DNA of 64,000 nucleotides from Castanea sativa (GCF_040712315.1 NC_134017.1:14662001-14726000); one strand, 5' to 3'. Numbered from the stretch's first letter, positions 45,596-58,604 are shown. Notes: generated by a model not told the origin, from the sequence alone. Numbers and translations: made by a program.

Positions 45596-46320
45596 GGTCT
45601 ATTTTTCTTAATTTACAAATTTAAAGTTGAAGAAAATTGACAAGATGTGGGATGTGGTCAGGGGATGTGATCTATGGTTTTCAAACATGGACCGTTCAAA
45701 GAACCAGTAAAAGGAGAGGTTCAAGGCTTTTAAAGTTGGACCAAGGTTGATCGAGGTCGAATCGTGACAATGTTATAATTAATTTAATAATCAATTAAAA
45801 TAAAATAAGGTAATAATTTGTAAATATTAGCAAAATTGACTAAAATATCTAAAAAATTGAAACAAACTTTCAAATAAATTTTCATGATGTTATAAGGTTA
45901 ACATAAAATAGTACATTATAAGGTTAATAAAAAATAGTATAGCATAAATAAGCATGAATAAATATTTTATACAATCCTTCAAGTAGAAATTATTTTGATT
46001 AAATAAAAATCACTTTTAAAATAAAGTCATAAATAGTAAATTCATGTGCAGAGGTATTATTCTTAAATCACAAGTTAATTTAGCAATGAAAACAAATTCA
46101 ATAATATTTAATACATTGAGATAGAGGTGATATGTAAGTTCAGAAACTATAAATCATGTAAATCTAATATAAATATAATATACTTCATATTAGCTCATAA
46201 GGAGCTTACCTGGTATGTTGGTCACGGTGTCAGCCATAGTGCTTAACAAGGGAGAGGTCTCATGTTCAACCTAAGAACATTAAGAATGGACACTTGTGAA
46301 GGTTAGGGATGGATTAATTA
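45596..46320. other. AT-rich sequence, nothing recognised
   Basis: A short patch at 45675-45775 with GGACCGTTCAAAGAACC-type phrases looks like part of a hAT-family repeat. The rest is featureless. Confidence 0.3.
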
Positions 46321-46825
46321 GGAGAGAGAAAGAAAGTAGAAAAGAAAATAATATAATATTCTCTCAAATTAATTAGGTTAGATGATGTGGTTATCAATAA
46401 ATTTGAAGAATGACATAGATTACAGTGATTTTCTAATGTTTCAATGAGGATGATCTCCCAAATGATGAGGATTATAGTGACCATGAATAGAGGTAAAACA
46501 ACAATCATTTTCAGTAAGAATGAGAGAGAAAGAAAGTAGAAAAGAATAATATAATATTATTTCAAATTAATTAGGTTAGATGATGTGGTTATCAATAAAT
46601 TTTAAGAATGATGGATTATAGTGAGAGAGAAAGAAAGTAGAAAAGAATAATATAATATTATTTCAAATTAATTAGGTTACATGATGTGGTTATCAATAAA
46701 TTTTAAGAATGACATAGATTATAGTGATTTTCTAATGTTTTTGTGAGGATGATCTACCAGATGATGAGGATTATAGTGACCATAAATAGAGAAAAAACAG
46801 CAATCATTTTCAGTTAGAATGACAT
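46321..46825. repeat. Tandem repeat block, three copies
   Basis: Copies begin with GAGAGAAAGAAAGTAG at about 46323, 46525 and 46624 and share AATTAATTAGGTTA and GATGATGTGGTTATCAATAA. The first and third copies are about 200 bp and the middle one is a shortened version of about 100 bp. Confidence 0.8.
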
Positions 46826-47252
46826 TAAGGATTATAGTGACCATAAAATCACTATAATGAAATCTTTTGACTGGGTGAAAATTGATCATCCTCATCTTCA
46901 CTCCATTTCGGACCTTGTTTTAGTGGTGGATATGCAACCTTGCAAGCGGGAATTATTCGCGATGGTGGCCTAGTCAATGTGGTGTTGACGAAATAAAATT
47001 AGAAGTAATGAACTTTGTTTACCTCCCCATAAAACACATTGAGGATTATAGTGACCATAAAATCACTATAATGAAATCTTTATGCTGTGTGAAAATTGAT
47101 AATCCTCATCTTCACTCCCCTTAGGACCTTGTTTCAGTGGTGGATACGCAACCTCCCAAGATGGAATTATTTGCGATGGTGGCCTAGTCAGTGTGGTGCA
47201 GACGAAACAAAATTAGAAGTAATGAACCTTGTTTACCTCCCCATAAAATTCT
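46826..47252. repeat. Tandem duplication of about 215 bp with hairpin
   Basis: Two copies (about 46826-47040 and 47042-47252) each open with ATTATAGTGACCATAAAATC, where ATTATAGTGA and TCACTATAAT form a perfect 10-bp stem. They share GATGGTGGCCTAGTCA and TTTACCTCCCCATAAAA. The stem sequence also recurs at the end of copies in the preceding block, tying the two arrays together. Confidence 0.8.
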
Positions 47253-47793
47253 AGAATCTATTCGTAATTTTCTACCTGAGTTTAAGAGAAAGACTTGGGT
47301 TCAGGCTTATAGATCATATTGTAAATAATATTCGATTGATACAGAATTTGACATGCATATTAAGAACATAAAAAACATGCAATTCAACAGTTAAATTTTC
47401 AAAGTACGTAATAATATTTCTTTTATTGAGTAACGTAGATTACAACCAATTTTGTACCTCAACTTTATCCATTGATAAAATCATATATTAATGATGCACT
47501 AGTTGGATGTTCTCTAAAGTAAATATAAACAATTAAAGGTGTTTTTTTTTTAAATTTTTAAGTAAAAAAAAATTTAATTTTAAATCCTATAGTTTGAAAA
47601 GAAATCAACAAATTAAAATTCAGTCCATTTAAATGGAATGATATTATATTTGGAGTTTAATATAGATTAAGAACAATAATCATAGATATTCTGAGTCACC
47701 AAATAATGAGTTGGAGAAACTTGCCTCCGAACTCATTTAGAGGAATTAGGAATACCCTATCCTTTATCGGTAAAGATGATAGAAAATCGATCT
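47253..47793. other. AT-rich flank of the nested retrotransposons
   Basis: No feature recognised. It ends in the GATCT duplication at 47789-47793. Confidence 0.5.
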
Positions 47794-48481
47794 TGAAAGC
47801 TCGAATATGTGGGAAAACACAAGAGCTGTTTAGACCCCCAAATTATAAATTACAGCTCGATTGATTATACTCTAATTTAAACTAAGTGCAGAATAGAGTA
47901 AATGCGAGCGAACAAACAATATAACTACTCTAAGCCATATTTATCAAATCTCCAACTTAAACTAAGTGCGGAATAGAGTAAATGCGAGTGAACAAACAAT
48001 ATAACTACTCTAAGTCATATTTATCAAATCACAGCAGTAAAATGAAAGCTAAAAGAGTAGGGAAGAATAATGCAAACACAAGATAACACGCTGATGTGTT
48101 ATTGAAGAGGAAACTGAAGACCTGGCAAAAAACCTCTCCGCCGCCCTCCAAACGGTAAATCAATCCACTAGAGAATAAGTTGGAGTACATGAATAACAAA
48201 AGACCCTCCAAACCTAGTCTACCCCATGTACTTAAGCCCTCCAAGCTCCTGCTACCAACTGACTTCGCCAAGCCTTGTCTTCTCTAACTCTCCGGATCAC
48301 GCAATTCAACCCGATTGCATCCACCAAACATATGGCTTCTTCCAATACTTCCTAGCAGCACCAAAACCTCACTTTACACTCAGAATGGGTGTGGTCAGTG
48401 TTTGGGATATCAACCTCTCAAGGATTTAGATATGGAGAGGTAGGAGTTGAGGAAAACCACTATGAATTGTGTAGAGGATTG
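47794..48481 (-). repeat. Outer element 3' LTR, first part
   Basis: Matches 62386 onward. It carries an extra 80-bp tandem duplication (phase marked by ACTAAGTGC at 47881 and 47961) absent from the other LTR. Ends at the GATTG target of the inner element. Confidence 0.9.
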
Positions 48482-49173
48482 TGTTGGTAAAAATTTGGTT
48501 TTGTATCTCATACAAAACACATAGCGAAAGCAACAAACAAAGATCTATTTCATTCATAATTGATAACGTGCACTATGTAAATTTCAGAATTTAAGAACAA
48601 CATAGTGTACCTTGGTGTGGAGAAATTCAAAATCAAAGATTGAAGTACTCGGGAATACTTTTAATCTTCACTCCAATTCCACTTTACGCCCAAGATGTGT
48701 GGTCTCTCAATCAGTTTTCAAATGGAGAATGAAAGTGTGTCTCACACTCTCTCTTTTTCTTTTTCTTAATGAAAAAAAAGTTATGTATGTTTCTCCCTTT
48801 ATAACTAACTGCTTATCTAATTGGGCTGGTCTATTGGACATTTCCAATTGGGCTTTAGTGTGTGGCTTGAAGTGGAACCAAAAGAGACCAATAAGGCACT
48901 AGCTCCAATGGGCCTTGAGCTTTTCCATAAACTCTTGACAAGTCCAAAGTTACCATTAATTATATTTAATATCACTATTTAAATATAATTGCACTATAGG
49001 TCTTATTAATAAATTATATCTCAAGACTTTATTATACACGCAACCCCTTCATAAAATATTCGTAATAATACAAAGTCATGAACGTAGACTGCCACTTTGT
49101 AAATTACTACATCTTATCCTTGAGTACCCGGTTTAATCTTTTAAAGTTATTAATTATATATTTATGAAATCCA

Positions 49174-49232
<59 letters not shown>

Positions 49233-49934
49233 TTTAGTAATTTCTTACCAAAATGGTTAGGCCTAACACTCTGAATAACCAAACTCATTAAACTTATCTC
49301 AAGGGAATATTTTATATTTCCGTTAAGAGATTATGAATTCCATCTTGAGAATATATGTTCCATCAACACTAAATGTGGCTGCCCAACATACTGAGATTTT
49401 GACCGTTACTTTAGATCTCACTCCTGATATATCAAAGCAACCTACACCTCATGATCAGGTCCATTATTCTCTCAAGATTAAGAGTTCATGCAAATAGAAG
49501 TCGTGAGATTTATTATTCATTTGATAGTCGTTAGGAGAATAATAAATTTCATAGCGGTCCAGTTCAATATGTCTTAACTCTTAAATCATATCAACATATC
49601 AACTAGAAGTCTCCACTTCCATGATCAAGACAAATCATCTTAGTTGATGCGTTATAATCTTCACAGATGAAATGTCCAATTTCGTCACCGACTACGAACT
49701 ATAAATTATGAATTTACAAAGAACTTATAACTTATATCTTCTGTGACTAAATCACATAAATCACATACTATGCATTTTATGGACTATATGATAATGTCTT
49801 AATATTCATGTTACCATTATTTTAAATAATAATAAAAACAACTTTATTAAGCACAATATTAAGTCATACACAATGTCATACATAATACTATACATAGCAT
49901 CATACAATAGGATTTAAGGGCACAAATCTTAACA
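48482..49934 (-). repeat. Inner Copia 3' LTR
   Basis: Pairs with 55360-56818 over its full length. Includes an AT microsatellite at about 49178-49231. Confidence 0.93.
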
Positions 49935-50008
49935 ATCTCCCACTTGCCCTAAAGACTATTATGCACTAATCTAACTCTCATTCCCTCCAAATGTGACTCG
50001 AAAGTCCT

Positions 50009-50887
50009 TTAAGGCAAGGTTTTGGTAAAATGATTTGCTAGATTATTTGCACTTTCAATCTTTGCTACCACAACATCTCCACGAGTAACAATATCTCGAA
50101 TGATGTGGTACTTCCTCTCAATGTGCTTTTCTTTCTTGTGATTCCTTGGATCTTTGGATTGTGCAACTGCTCCATTATTGTCGCAAAACAATGTGATGGG
50201 AACTTGCTCCATTCTCATAACACCAAGATTATAAAGGAATTTCTTGAGCCAAACAGCCTCCTTTGCTGCTTCACGAGTAGCAACGTACTCAGCTATCATG
50301 ATGGAGTCCGCAATACAAGATTACTTAACACTCCTCCAACTTATGGCTCCACCTCCCAAGGTAAAAACACATCCTAAAGTGGATTTTCTGAAATCTAGAT
50401 TCGATTGAAAATCTGAATTTGTATAGCCAATGAGAATTAAATCCTCACAACGGTAAACAAACATATAATCTCTCGTTCTCCTAAGATACTTGAGAATATG
50501 CTTTACAGCTTGCTAATGTTTTGGTCCTAGATTTGATTGATATCGGCTGACCATACCAACTAAATAACAGATATCTGGTCTAGTACAAAGCATGGCATAC
50601 ATGAGACTTCCCACTGTAGAAGCATAAGGAACTTGTCTCATCATATTTTCTTACTCTTGAGTCTTAGGCCTTTGGTCATCAGATAGAGAAACTCCATGTC
50701 TGAAAGGAAGCAATCATTTCTTGGAGTTTTGCATGCTAAACCGTTCTAAGACCTTATCTATATATCCGGCTTGTGATAAGCCTAACATCTTATTCTTGCG
50801 ATCTCGCCAAAGCTTAATCCCTAGAATAAAGTTAGCCTCACCCAAGTCCTTCATATCAAATTGGCTTGACAACCAAACTTTAACCGA
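50009..50887 (-). pseudogene. Inner Copia: end of RT and RNase H, broken
   Basis: The distal part (50299-50009) is an open piece reading EYVATREAAKEAVWLKKFL, FCDNNGAVAQSKDP and ANNLANHFTKTLP, the C-terminal half of Copia RNase H. The preceding stretch holds the RT thumb and connection remnants, with several in-frame stops, including one where a Trp before QAVKHIL would be expected. Confidence 0.85.
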
Positions 50888-51655
50888 TTACATTACCCCT
50901 ACATCATTCCCAATGAGTAGAATATCATCAACATAAAGCACTAGGAACATTACTACTTTGTTTCGATATCTTTTGTACACACATGGTTCATCAAGATTTT
51001 GTTCAAAACCAAACGACTTGATTGCTTGATCAAATCTGATGTTCCATGACCTAGATGCTTGCTTAAGTCCATAAATGGACCTATTCAACTTGCATACCAT
51101 ATACTCTTGGTTCTTTGCTATAAAACCTTCCGGTTGCATCATGTATATTTCTTCTTCAAGATTGCCATTAAGAAATGCCGTCTTGATATCCTGATAATGA
51201 GTATCAATGGATAAGAGAATTCTGATAGATTTAAGCATGGCTACTGGCGAAAAAGTTTCATTATAATTAATACCTTCTTTTTGTGTATACCTTTTCGCCA
51301 TTAGTCTTGCTTTAAAGGTTTCAACCTTTCCATTTATCCCTTTCTTCCTCTTGTAAACCCATTTGCAACCAACAAGTTTAATGCAGTTAGGCGCCTTTAT
51401 AAGATCCCATACATGATTGGAATACATAGAATCCAATTCAAATTTCATAGTTAGGACCCAATGATGTGCATCTATATCATTCATTGCCTCTTCATAAGTG
51501 TAGGGATTCGATTCAGCCTCTTCTGAAATAGCTACATAAGTTTCTCCCAAACCTCTAAATCTTATAGAAGGCCAAACAATTCTCCCACTATGACGAGGCA
51601 CCTGTGTACTAGACATCTCATAAGTAATATCTTGTGATGTATCCAATACAGCCAC
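50888..51655 (-). pseudogene. Inner Copia: reverse transcriptase
   Basis: A 255-codon open piece reads CKWVYKRKKGINGKVETFKA, FSPVAMLKSIRILLS, DIKTAFLNGNLEEEIYM, SIYGLKQASRSWN and LYVDDILLIGN. YVDD is the catalytic motif and the first catalytic Asp is in DIKTAFLNG. It would be fused to the rest of pol in an intact element, but stops and shifts separate it. Confidence 0.92.
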
Positions 51656-53066
51656 ATCATCCTAGTTTCATCCATTGGTTGTTCAACTACAAGTTCATCT
51701 ATTTCAGCCAATACAACTTTACTTCTAGGATTAAAATTATTCACATAATCATCTTCCAAAAATTTGACATGGGTGCTAACAAACACTTTGTTATCCTTAT
51801 GATTATAGAATAAATAACCCTTGGTGTCCTTTGAATACCCTAAAAACATGCATACTTCCGTTTTAACTTCCAACTTATCAGACTTTTCTTTCAACACATG
51901 TGCTGGACATCCCCAAAGGTGGAGACGTTTCATACTAGGCTTGCGCCCACTCCACAATTCCTTAGGTTTGTTGGGAACAGATTTTGATGGAACCAAATTC
52001 AAAGCATGCATAGCAGTTTTTAGTGCATATCCCCAAAAATAAACTAGTAAAATTGAGTAACTCATCATGGACCTAACCATTTAAAAAGAGTCCTATTCCT
52101 TCTTTCTGCTACACCATTTTGTTGAGGAGTTCCAGGTGCAATCAATTGGGAGACAATCCCATTTTGAATTAGATAATCCTTGAAATCTCCAAGAAGGTAT
52201 TCACCACCTCGACCAGATCGAATGGCCTTTATGCGTTTACCTAATTGATTTTCAACTTCAGCCCTAAACTCTTTGAACTTTTCAAAGGTTTCGGACTTCC
52301 GTCTCATTAGGTACACATAACCATATCTTGAGTGATCATCCGTAAAAGTGATGAAATACTCATAACCTCCTTTTGCTTGGGTTGACATAGGACCACATAC
52401 ATCTGTATGAACTAATTCAAGCAACCCTTGGGCTCTTCTACCTTTTGCATTAAAAGGTCATTTGGTCATCTTACCTTCCAAACAAGATTTGCAAACTAGA
52501 AATACATTAAAGTCTATGGGCTGTAAAAGTCCATCTTTGATTAGTCTTTGAATCCTATTTGAATTAATATGACCCAAACGCAAGTGCCATAGATATGCAT
52601 CATTAGTAGAAGAAAACTTTCTCTTTAATGATTTTACATGAGAGCTACTATCTAATTCAGAATTGTATAATTCATGCTTGTCAGGAGTTAAAATATAAAG
52701 ACCACCCACAATATTGCCAGAACATATAAACATTTTATCCTTCTTTATTACAATATTGTCTTTGAGGATAACACAATATCCATGTTTACCTAAGTAAGTT
52801 GCAGAAATTAAATTCCTACGAACATTAGGTACATACAATATAAACATTTTATCATTCTTTATTACAATATTGTCTTTGAGGATAACACAATATCCATGTT
52901 TACCTAAGTAAGTTGCAGAAATTAAATTCCTACGAACATTAGGTATATACAAACAGTCTTCCAATATTAAAACTCTAGACATAAAACATAAATTAAACAC
53001 TCCAACAACTTCAACCGGAATCTTGCTCCCATCAGCCAAAGTAAAAAATAGTTCTCTCTCATTCAA
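51562..53066 (-). pseudogene. Inner Copia: GAG-pre-integrase and integrase
   Basis: Three pieces in order: 53066-52458, with the HLRLGH and CKSCLEGKM zinc-binding pre-integrase region; 52424-52065, with HTDVCGP, TFTDDHSRYGYVY and PQQNGVAERRNRT; and 52080-51562, the integrase C-terminal part (RKPSMKRLHLWGCPAHV). The usual second catalytic Asp before RGGEY is Gly here (RSGRGGEY). A 114-bp in-frame tandem duplication (38 residues, YVPNVRRNLISATYL…) lies at about 52726-52953. Non-functional. Confidence 0.9.
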
Positions 53067-53231
53067 CTTTCTGGTCTCCTAGAACCCCTGCAAAGAATTG
53101 CAGATATGATTAGTACAACCTGAATCCACACACCAGGAATCCATTGGATTCTGTACCAAACATATTTCAAGAAAAAATGAACTTTTCATACTTTTATTCT
53201 TGGCAGCCTTGAATGTTGGACAATTCCTCTT

Positions 53232-53333
53232 CTAATATCCTTTCTTACCACAATAGAAACAATTTCCTTTGGTATTCTTTTCTTTGTTGGCAACTCCTAA
53301 GGCAATTTGTTTACCATTTTTCTTAGTGAAGTC

Positions 53334-53365
<32 letters not shown>

Positions 53366-54026
53366 CCTTGCCTTTTAACTTAGGTTGAGAAGTAGAAGCT
53401 TCACCTACATTGGCTTCAACACTAGAAGTACCAAGGATGCCTTCTGCCGCCACTAACTTATTCATTAATTCAGACAAAGAATAAATCTATTTGTTCATAT
53501 TATAATTGAGTCTGAATTCCTTGAATGATTCTGGTAGTGACTGTAGTATCATATCCACTTGAGATTCTCCATCAATGTCGGCACCTAAAACTTCTAATGT
53601 GTTCAGATTAGCAATCATCCTAAGACAATGCTCTTTCACTGAACTTTCTACAGCCATTTTGGTATTATAAATTTGCCTCATGGTTTCTTGCCTTGCAGAA
53701 CGGCCTTACTCACCAAACATCTCCTTTAGACTATGCGTTATGTCCGAAGCAAATTCTACATCCTGCATTTGATGCTATAGAACATTTGAAATAGATGCTA
53801 AGATATGGCACTTGGCCATTTCATTACATTTCTGCCAACGATCATATCGCTGTTTTTCCTCAAGAGGAGCATCTAATGAAGGAAAACTAGGACATGGTTG
53901 AGTAAGCACATATTTGTGCTTTTCAGCCGTAAGAACAATATCCAAATTTCTTTTCCAGTCAACATAGTTGGATCCAGTCAGTTTGTTTTGGTTAAGAATA
54001 GCAACAAGTAGGCTAAATGATGTCAT
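53232..54026 (-). pseudogene. Inner Copia: gag
   Basis: Starts MTSFSLLVAILNQNKLTGSN and YVDWKRNLDIVL, typical of Copia gag, followed by a second piece (53681-53487, VDMILQSLPESFKEF) and a third with a poly-Lys stretch coded by a TTC microsatellite (about 53336-53362). The zinc knuckle begins CFYCGKKG but has Tyr in place of His and then a stop. The leader 54030-55345 is non-coding and holds a 99-bp tandem repeat (ATCGCGAGGCATATACGCC at 54431 and 54530). Confidence 0.9.
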
Positions 54027-55345
54027 GATATAAATCTGAAAATAATAAACATGAATATAATAAGTAAACTGGACATTATCAATTTAGTATATAAGCATAT
54101 AATACGGAACCTTAATAAAACCATAAAATAATATATGCAACGACAACCTAATCCATGTCTATAATTCTTTGGTAGCATGTTTATTATAAACACATTAATT
54201 TGTTGAGAACTATTCTCATTATTAGTGCTATCATGATAATTCTTATCAAACACTAACAATATGATGTATTGCCTTTAGCCTCTAAGTAATAATGACATAG
54301 CTCCTTCGGGAGGTTAACATTACACTTAGTCTAGTGTACACCATTATCAAGAGTCATGTGTAGCTACATTTCATCTCCCTTTATAGTGTTTAAACTTATA
54401 GTACCATGAAACAAAACACCATCTTTTGGGATCGCGAGGCATATACGCCAAGACGAGGTGTTTGTCCACACTACTTTAAATGAGTAAGCTCAATCTTGTA
54501 GTACTATGAAATAAACACCCTCCTTTGGAATCGCGAGGCATATACGCCAAGACGAGTTGTTTACCCACACTACTATGAACCAATAATGGAGTCCATGAGA
54601 TCCAACCCTTGTATCTCTCTTCCACTAGATATTTTAAATTAAATTTTTTAAGATCAAGAACCATAATAATGCTAGACACGTGAAAAACATAATCCTAATC
54701 TCATTAGGAATAAATTTCATTAAACTAACATTAACATATATAAATATATATAATGTAATATAAACCCATATTATAAAATATGTAAATATTACATTATATA
54801 TAACATTATATATAGAATCATTCATATTATATTATATTACATTATATATATATATATAAAATATAATATATAACTTTTAGATTGTTGGCACGCTTAATAT
54901 TATATACGAATTCAACTTCTCCATGGCATATGACAAGTACTCAGTGTATATGAAAATACAAGCCATGCAATAAAACCAAGCCGTGTAATGAAGTCAAGCC
55001 ATGCAAGCCATGCAATTGCATTAAGTCCATGCCATGAAAACAATAGGCCAAGCGGTGCAAACAGAGGACGGTTGCTCCAATGATCATAAATAACCATAAA
55101 CAATGCAATCCGTACAATGAATCACCCACATGACAGTTATGAAATTCAATAATCATATCTTTGGCATCCATAAGACACGGAACTATGCAATCCCACTTGC
55201 AATATATATGTATACGGATTTCATGAAAATTAAAAACCATGACACAACACCATAACTTGATGCAAAAAATTGAAACACAAAGATAACGGTTTACTTAAAT
55301 TCTAAAATTCAATCACATATTATACAATCATGAGACGAAAACCTA

Positions 55346-55357
55346 GCTCTGATACCA
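55346..55357 (-). other. Inner Copia primer-binding site
   Basis: Plus-strand GCTCTGATACCA is the complement of TGGTATCAGAGC, which pairs with the 3' end of initiator Met tRNA. It starts two bases inside the 5' LTR. Confidence 0.9.
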
Positions 55358-55359
55358 AT

Positions 55360-56056
55360 TGTTGATAAAATTCTGGTTTTGTATCTCATACAAAACACAT
55401 AGTGGAAACAACAAATAAAAATCTATTTCATTCATGATTGATAACGTGCACTATGTAAATTTCAGAATTTAAGAACAAGATAACATACCTTGGTGTGGAG
55501 AAATTCAAAACCAAAGATTGAAGTACTTGGGAATACTTTTAATCTTCACTCCAATTCCACTTTACGCCCAAGATGTGTGGTCTCTCAATCAGTTTTCAAA
55601 TGGAGAATGAAAGTGTGTCTCACACTCTCTCTTTTTCTTTTTCTTAATGAAAATTTTTTTTTGTATGTTTCTCCCTTTATAACTAATTGATTATTTAATT
55701 GGGCTGGCCTATTAGGCCTTTCTAATTGGGCTTTAGTGTGTGGCTTAAAGTAGGACCAAAAGGAACCAATAAGACACTAGCTCCAATGGGCCTTGGGCTT
55801 GTTTGTCAACTATTGACAAGTCCAAAGTTACCATTAATTATATTTAATACCACTATATAAATATAATTGCACTCTAACCCTTATTAATAAATTATATCAC
55901 AAGACTTTATTATACACGCAACCCTTTCATAAAATATTCGTAGTAATACAAAGTCATGAACGTAGACTGCCACTTTGTAAATTACTACATCTTATCCTTG
56001 AGTATCCGATTTAATCTTTTAAAGTTATTCATTATATATTTATGAAATCCAATTTC

Positions 56057-56109
<53 letters not shown>

Positions 56110-56818
56110 AGTAATTTCTTACCAAAATGGTTAGGCCTAACACTCTGAATAACTAAATCCATTAAACTTATCTCAAGTGAATATGTTATATCTCTGTTAA
56201 GAGATTATGAATTCCATTTTGAGAATATATGTTTCATCAACACTAAATGTGGCTGCCTAACATACTAAGATTTTGACCGTTACTTTAGATTTCACTTATG
56301 ATATATCAAAGCAACCTACACCTCATGATCAGGTCTATTATTCTCTTAGGATTAAGAGTTCATGCAAATAGAAGTCGTGAGATTTATTATTCATTTGACA
56401 GTCGTTAGGAGAATAATAAATCTCACAACGGTCCAGTTCAATATATCTTAACTCTTAAAACATATCAACATATCAATTAGAAGTCTCCACTTCCATGATC
56501 AAGACAAATCATCTTAGTTGATACATTATAATCTTTGCAGATGAAATGCCCAATTCATCACCAACTACGAACTATAAATTCTGAGTTTACAAAGAACTTA
56601 TGACTTATATCTTCTATGACTAAATCATATAAATCACATACTATGCATTTCATGGACTATATGATAATGTCTCAATATTCATGTTACCATTATTTTAGAT
56701 AACAATAAAACAACTTTATTAATCACAATATTAAGTCATACACAATGTCATACATAATGTCATACATAATATTATACATAGCATCATACAATAGGATTTA
56801 AGGGCACAAATCCTAACA
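55360..56818 (-). repeat. Inner Copia 5' LTR
   Basis: Pairs with 48482-49934. AT microsatellite at about 56057-56104. It carries the element's promoter region on the minus strand; no clear TATA box could be singled out in the AT-rich context. Confidence 0.93.
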
Positions 56819-56823
56819 GATTG

Positions 56824-57279
56824 TGAGTATGACAATCTCTAACTCTCAAAGGTTGCGGCTAGGGTTTTCTCTCTAAAAGCACTCATCTCAATCTGTGGAT
56901 AATGTGGGTATATATAGTGTGGGTAGAGGCAGGGTGTATTAGATATGACAAAATAGCAAAATAAAATGTTTCGCGGATATCTTGTAGAAAGGTTTTACCC
57001 GCGAGATACTAACGAAAACCAGCTGTCACCATCTGTCATGTCTCTTCGCATTTTAGTCATGTGTTGAGCACATACTTCACTTCACGGGAAGGCTACTTGC
57101 GAGCTACCCGCAAAAACTTCTTTGATCTTCAATTTGCCTTGAGTCTTCACACTCTCTCTCACACACACAACCCTTACAAAGAAATCCCACATAAAATACA
57201 GGGTACATAAGATTGAACACAATTACAATCAAATTTGGCTTAAAACCAACATAAAATAGTTGTAAATCACAACTTTATA
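56824..57279 (-). repeat. Outer element 3' LTR, second part
   Basis: Continues the LTR interrupted at 48481 and matches about 62995-63454. The terminal dinucleotide is TA on plus (CA in the other LTR). Confidence 0.9.
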
Positions 57280-57532
57280 ATCTCCCCTTTTGGCTATTCC
57301 GTAACAAAACCCCTAAAACAAACTCTAGACTTAAACGTGAGTTTGGAAACAATGGCAAAACTCACTCACACCTAACCTAGAAGCTGTGAAGCACTTGCAT
57401 GTATGCACCTGTATCCAAAATGAACCAATATCTATGATATGCTCCCCCTCAAGCAGTGCAACTCCCAAATCCCCTCAAAATTTTCTCCCCCTTTTTGACT
57501 GAAATGGCTAAAGGAACTAGAACTACTCAGAT

Positions 57533-58604
57533 TTAGAATCGGATCCCTATTGTCTTCAATCTGAGATGATAGTGCAGTAATCTGGCCTTCGACATAGGTA
57601 AACTAATTCGTGGTGTGTTGCACGTAGGATTCAAGCATACCATACATCTGTTTAACCCTGGCAATGAGATGATCGGGTCTTCATGCTTGTACTTGGGAAG
57701 ATGGTTATGCAAAGCCCTCCAGGGTTGATGTGAACCTATCAATCTCCTCCTTCGTGTCCCCACCTTCGTCCTCAATATTGTCCCTTGGGATTTGAGAAAT
57801 GCGGGTTTTTGATCCGGTGATGTGGGCTTTTCTTTGGGTCACCGTATGAGCACTAATGGGATAGTCCATTTGCATAATGGTAAGACCGCTTGGAATCTTC
57901 AGATTTGTCTTTGTTATGAGAGCCATGACGAGACTAGGGAATGGCATGATTGTTCTTGAGTTCCTATTGGTGATGCTCTTTGTTAGGAGGTGGTATATGT
58001 GATCGCATATGTCGATCTCCTTATGTGTGAAGAGATCATACAGAAAAATGGCTCATGGTTCGGACAATGTTGTCAAGTTCGTCACTGGGTAGAGGTTGTG
58101 GATCATTACATAAGCCAATGTCCTCATCTCCACATTGAAGGGAATGGTGTTCATTGACTTCGTTTTGAGAGAACCACCGAGGAGTTCCGCAATTGGCTTA
58201 AGAGAGTCCAATCTATCATCATATCGTATGAAGATTTGTTGAGATGGTGGACGAACTTCTAAGAACTCTTGAATGGAATCCCTTGCGATAGTGAATTCTT
58301 TTTGTCACACCCAACTGTTGACATGATCTCCGTCTATAGTGGCATTAGCGAAGAATTCCTTTATGAGTTCCGCATAGACATTTCCACTTGGATTTAGTAA
58401 CTTTGTCCAAGTTCTCTCCTTGAATATCTCAAGAATGACAGTGTTTTTAAGGATCTCCATTCTTACAACCCTTTTCATGATGATTGTCATTTTTTTGTAA
58501 AAGTCATTATAGGCTATGTCTTCCTCAATGGTTCGAAAATTCTCTGAGTCTGTGCGTGGACACTTTGAGGATTTCTTGGTGGCAGAGTGCTTGGTAGGAG
58601 ACAT
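57533..58604 (-). pseudogene. Outer element second ORF (plant transposon-type protein), decayed
   Basis: From a likely Met at 58604 the minus strand reads MSPTKHSATKKSSKCPRTDS, a basic N-terminus, then FKERTWTKLLNPSGNVY and DGDHVNSWV before an in-frame TGA (58305-58307). The same frame resumes, with a second TGA at 58053-58055, reaches PFPSLVMALITK and DNIEDEGGDTKEEID, then closes near 57705. I recall similar sequences annotated as a putative plant transposon protein domain carried by LTR elements; function unknown. The two TGA codons may be CpG decay of Arg codons. Confidence 0.6.

Larger units (their letters stand above)
48482..56818 (-). mobile_element. Inner Copia retrotransposon, TSD GATTG
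   Basis: LTRs are 48482-49934 and 55360-56818 (about 1.45 kb, TGTTG…TAACA on plus). GATTG occurs at 48477-48481 and 56819-56823. On the minus strand the primer-binding site TGGTATCAGAGC (complement at 55346-55357) sits two bases from the 5' LTR, and a purine-rich AAGTGGGAGAT lies next to the 3' LTR at 49935. Gene order gag, integrase, RT, RNase H marks it as Copia. All coding parts are broken. By eye the LTRs differ by several percent. Confidence 0.95.

Noticed and set aside
54912..55240. Two minus-strand frames rich in LHGL-type repeats
   Set aside because: Produced by the repeated AGCCATGCAA phrase in the inner Copia leader, read in two frames.
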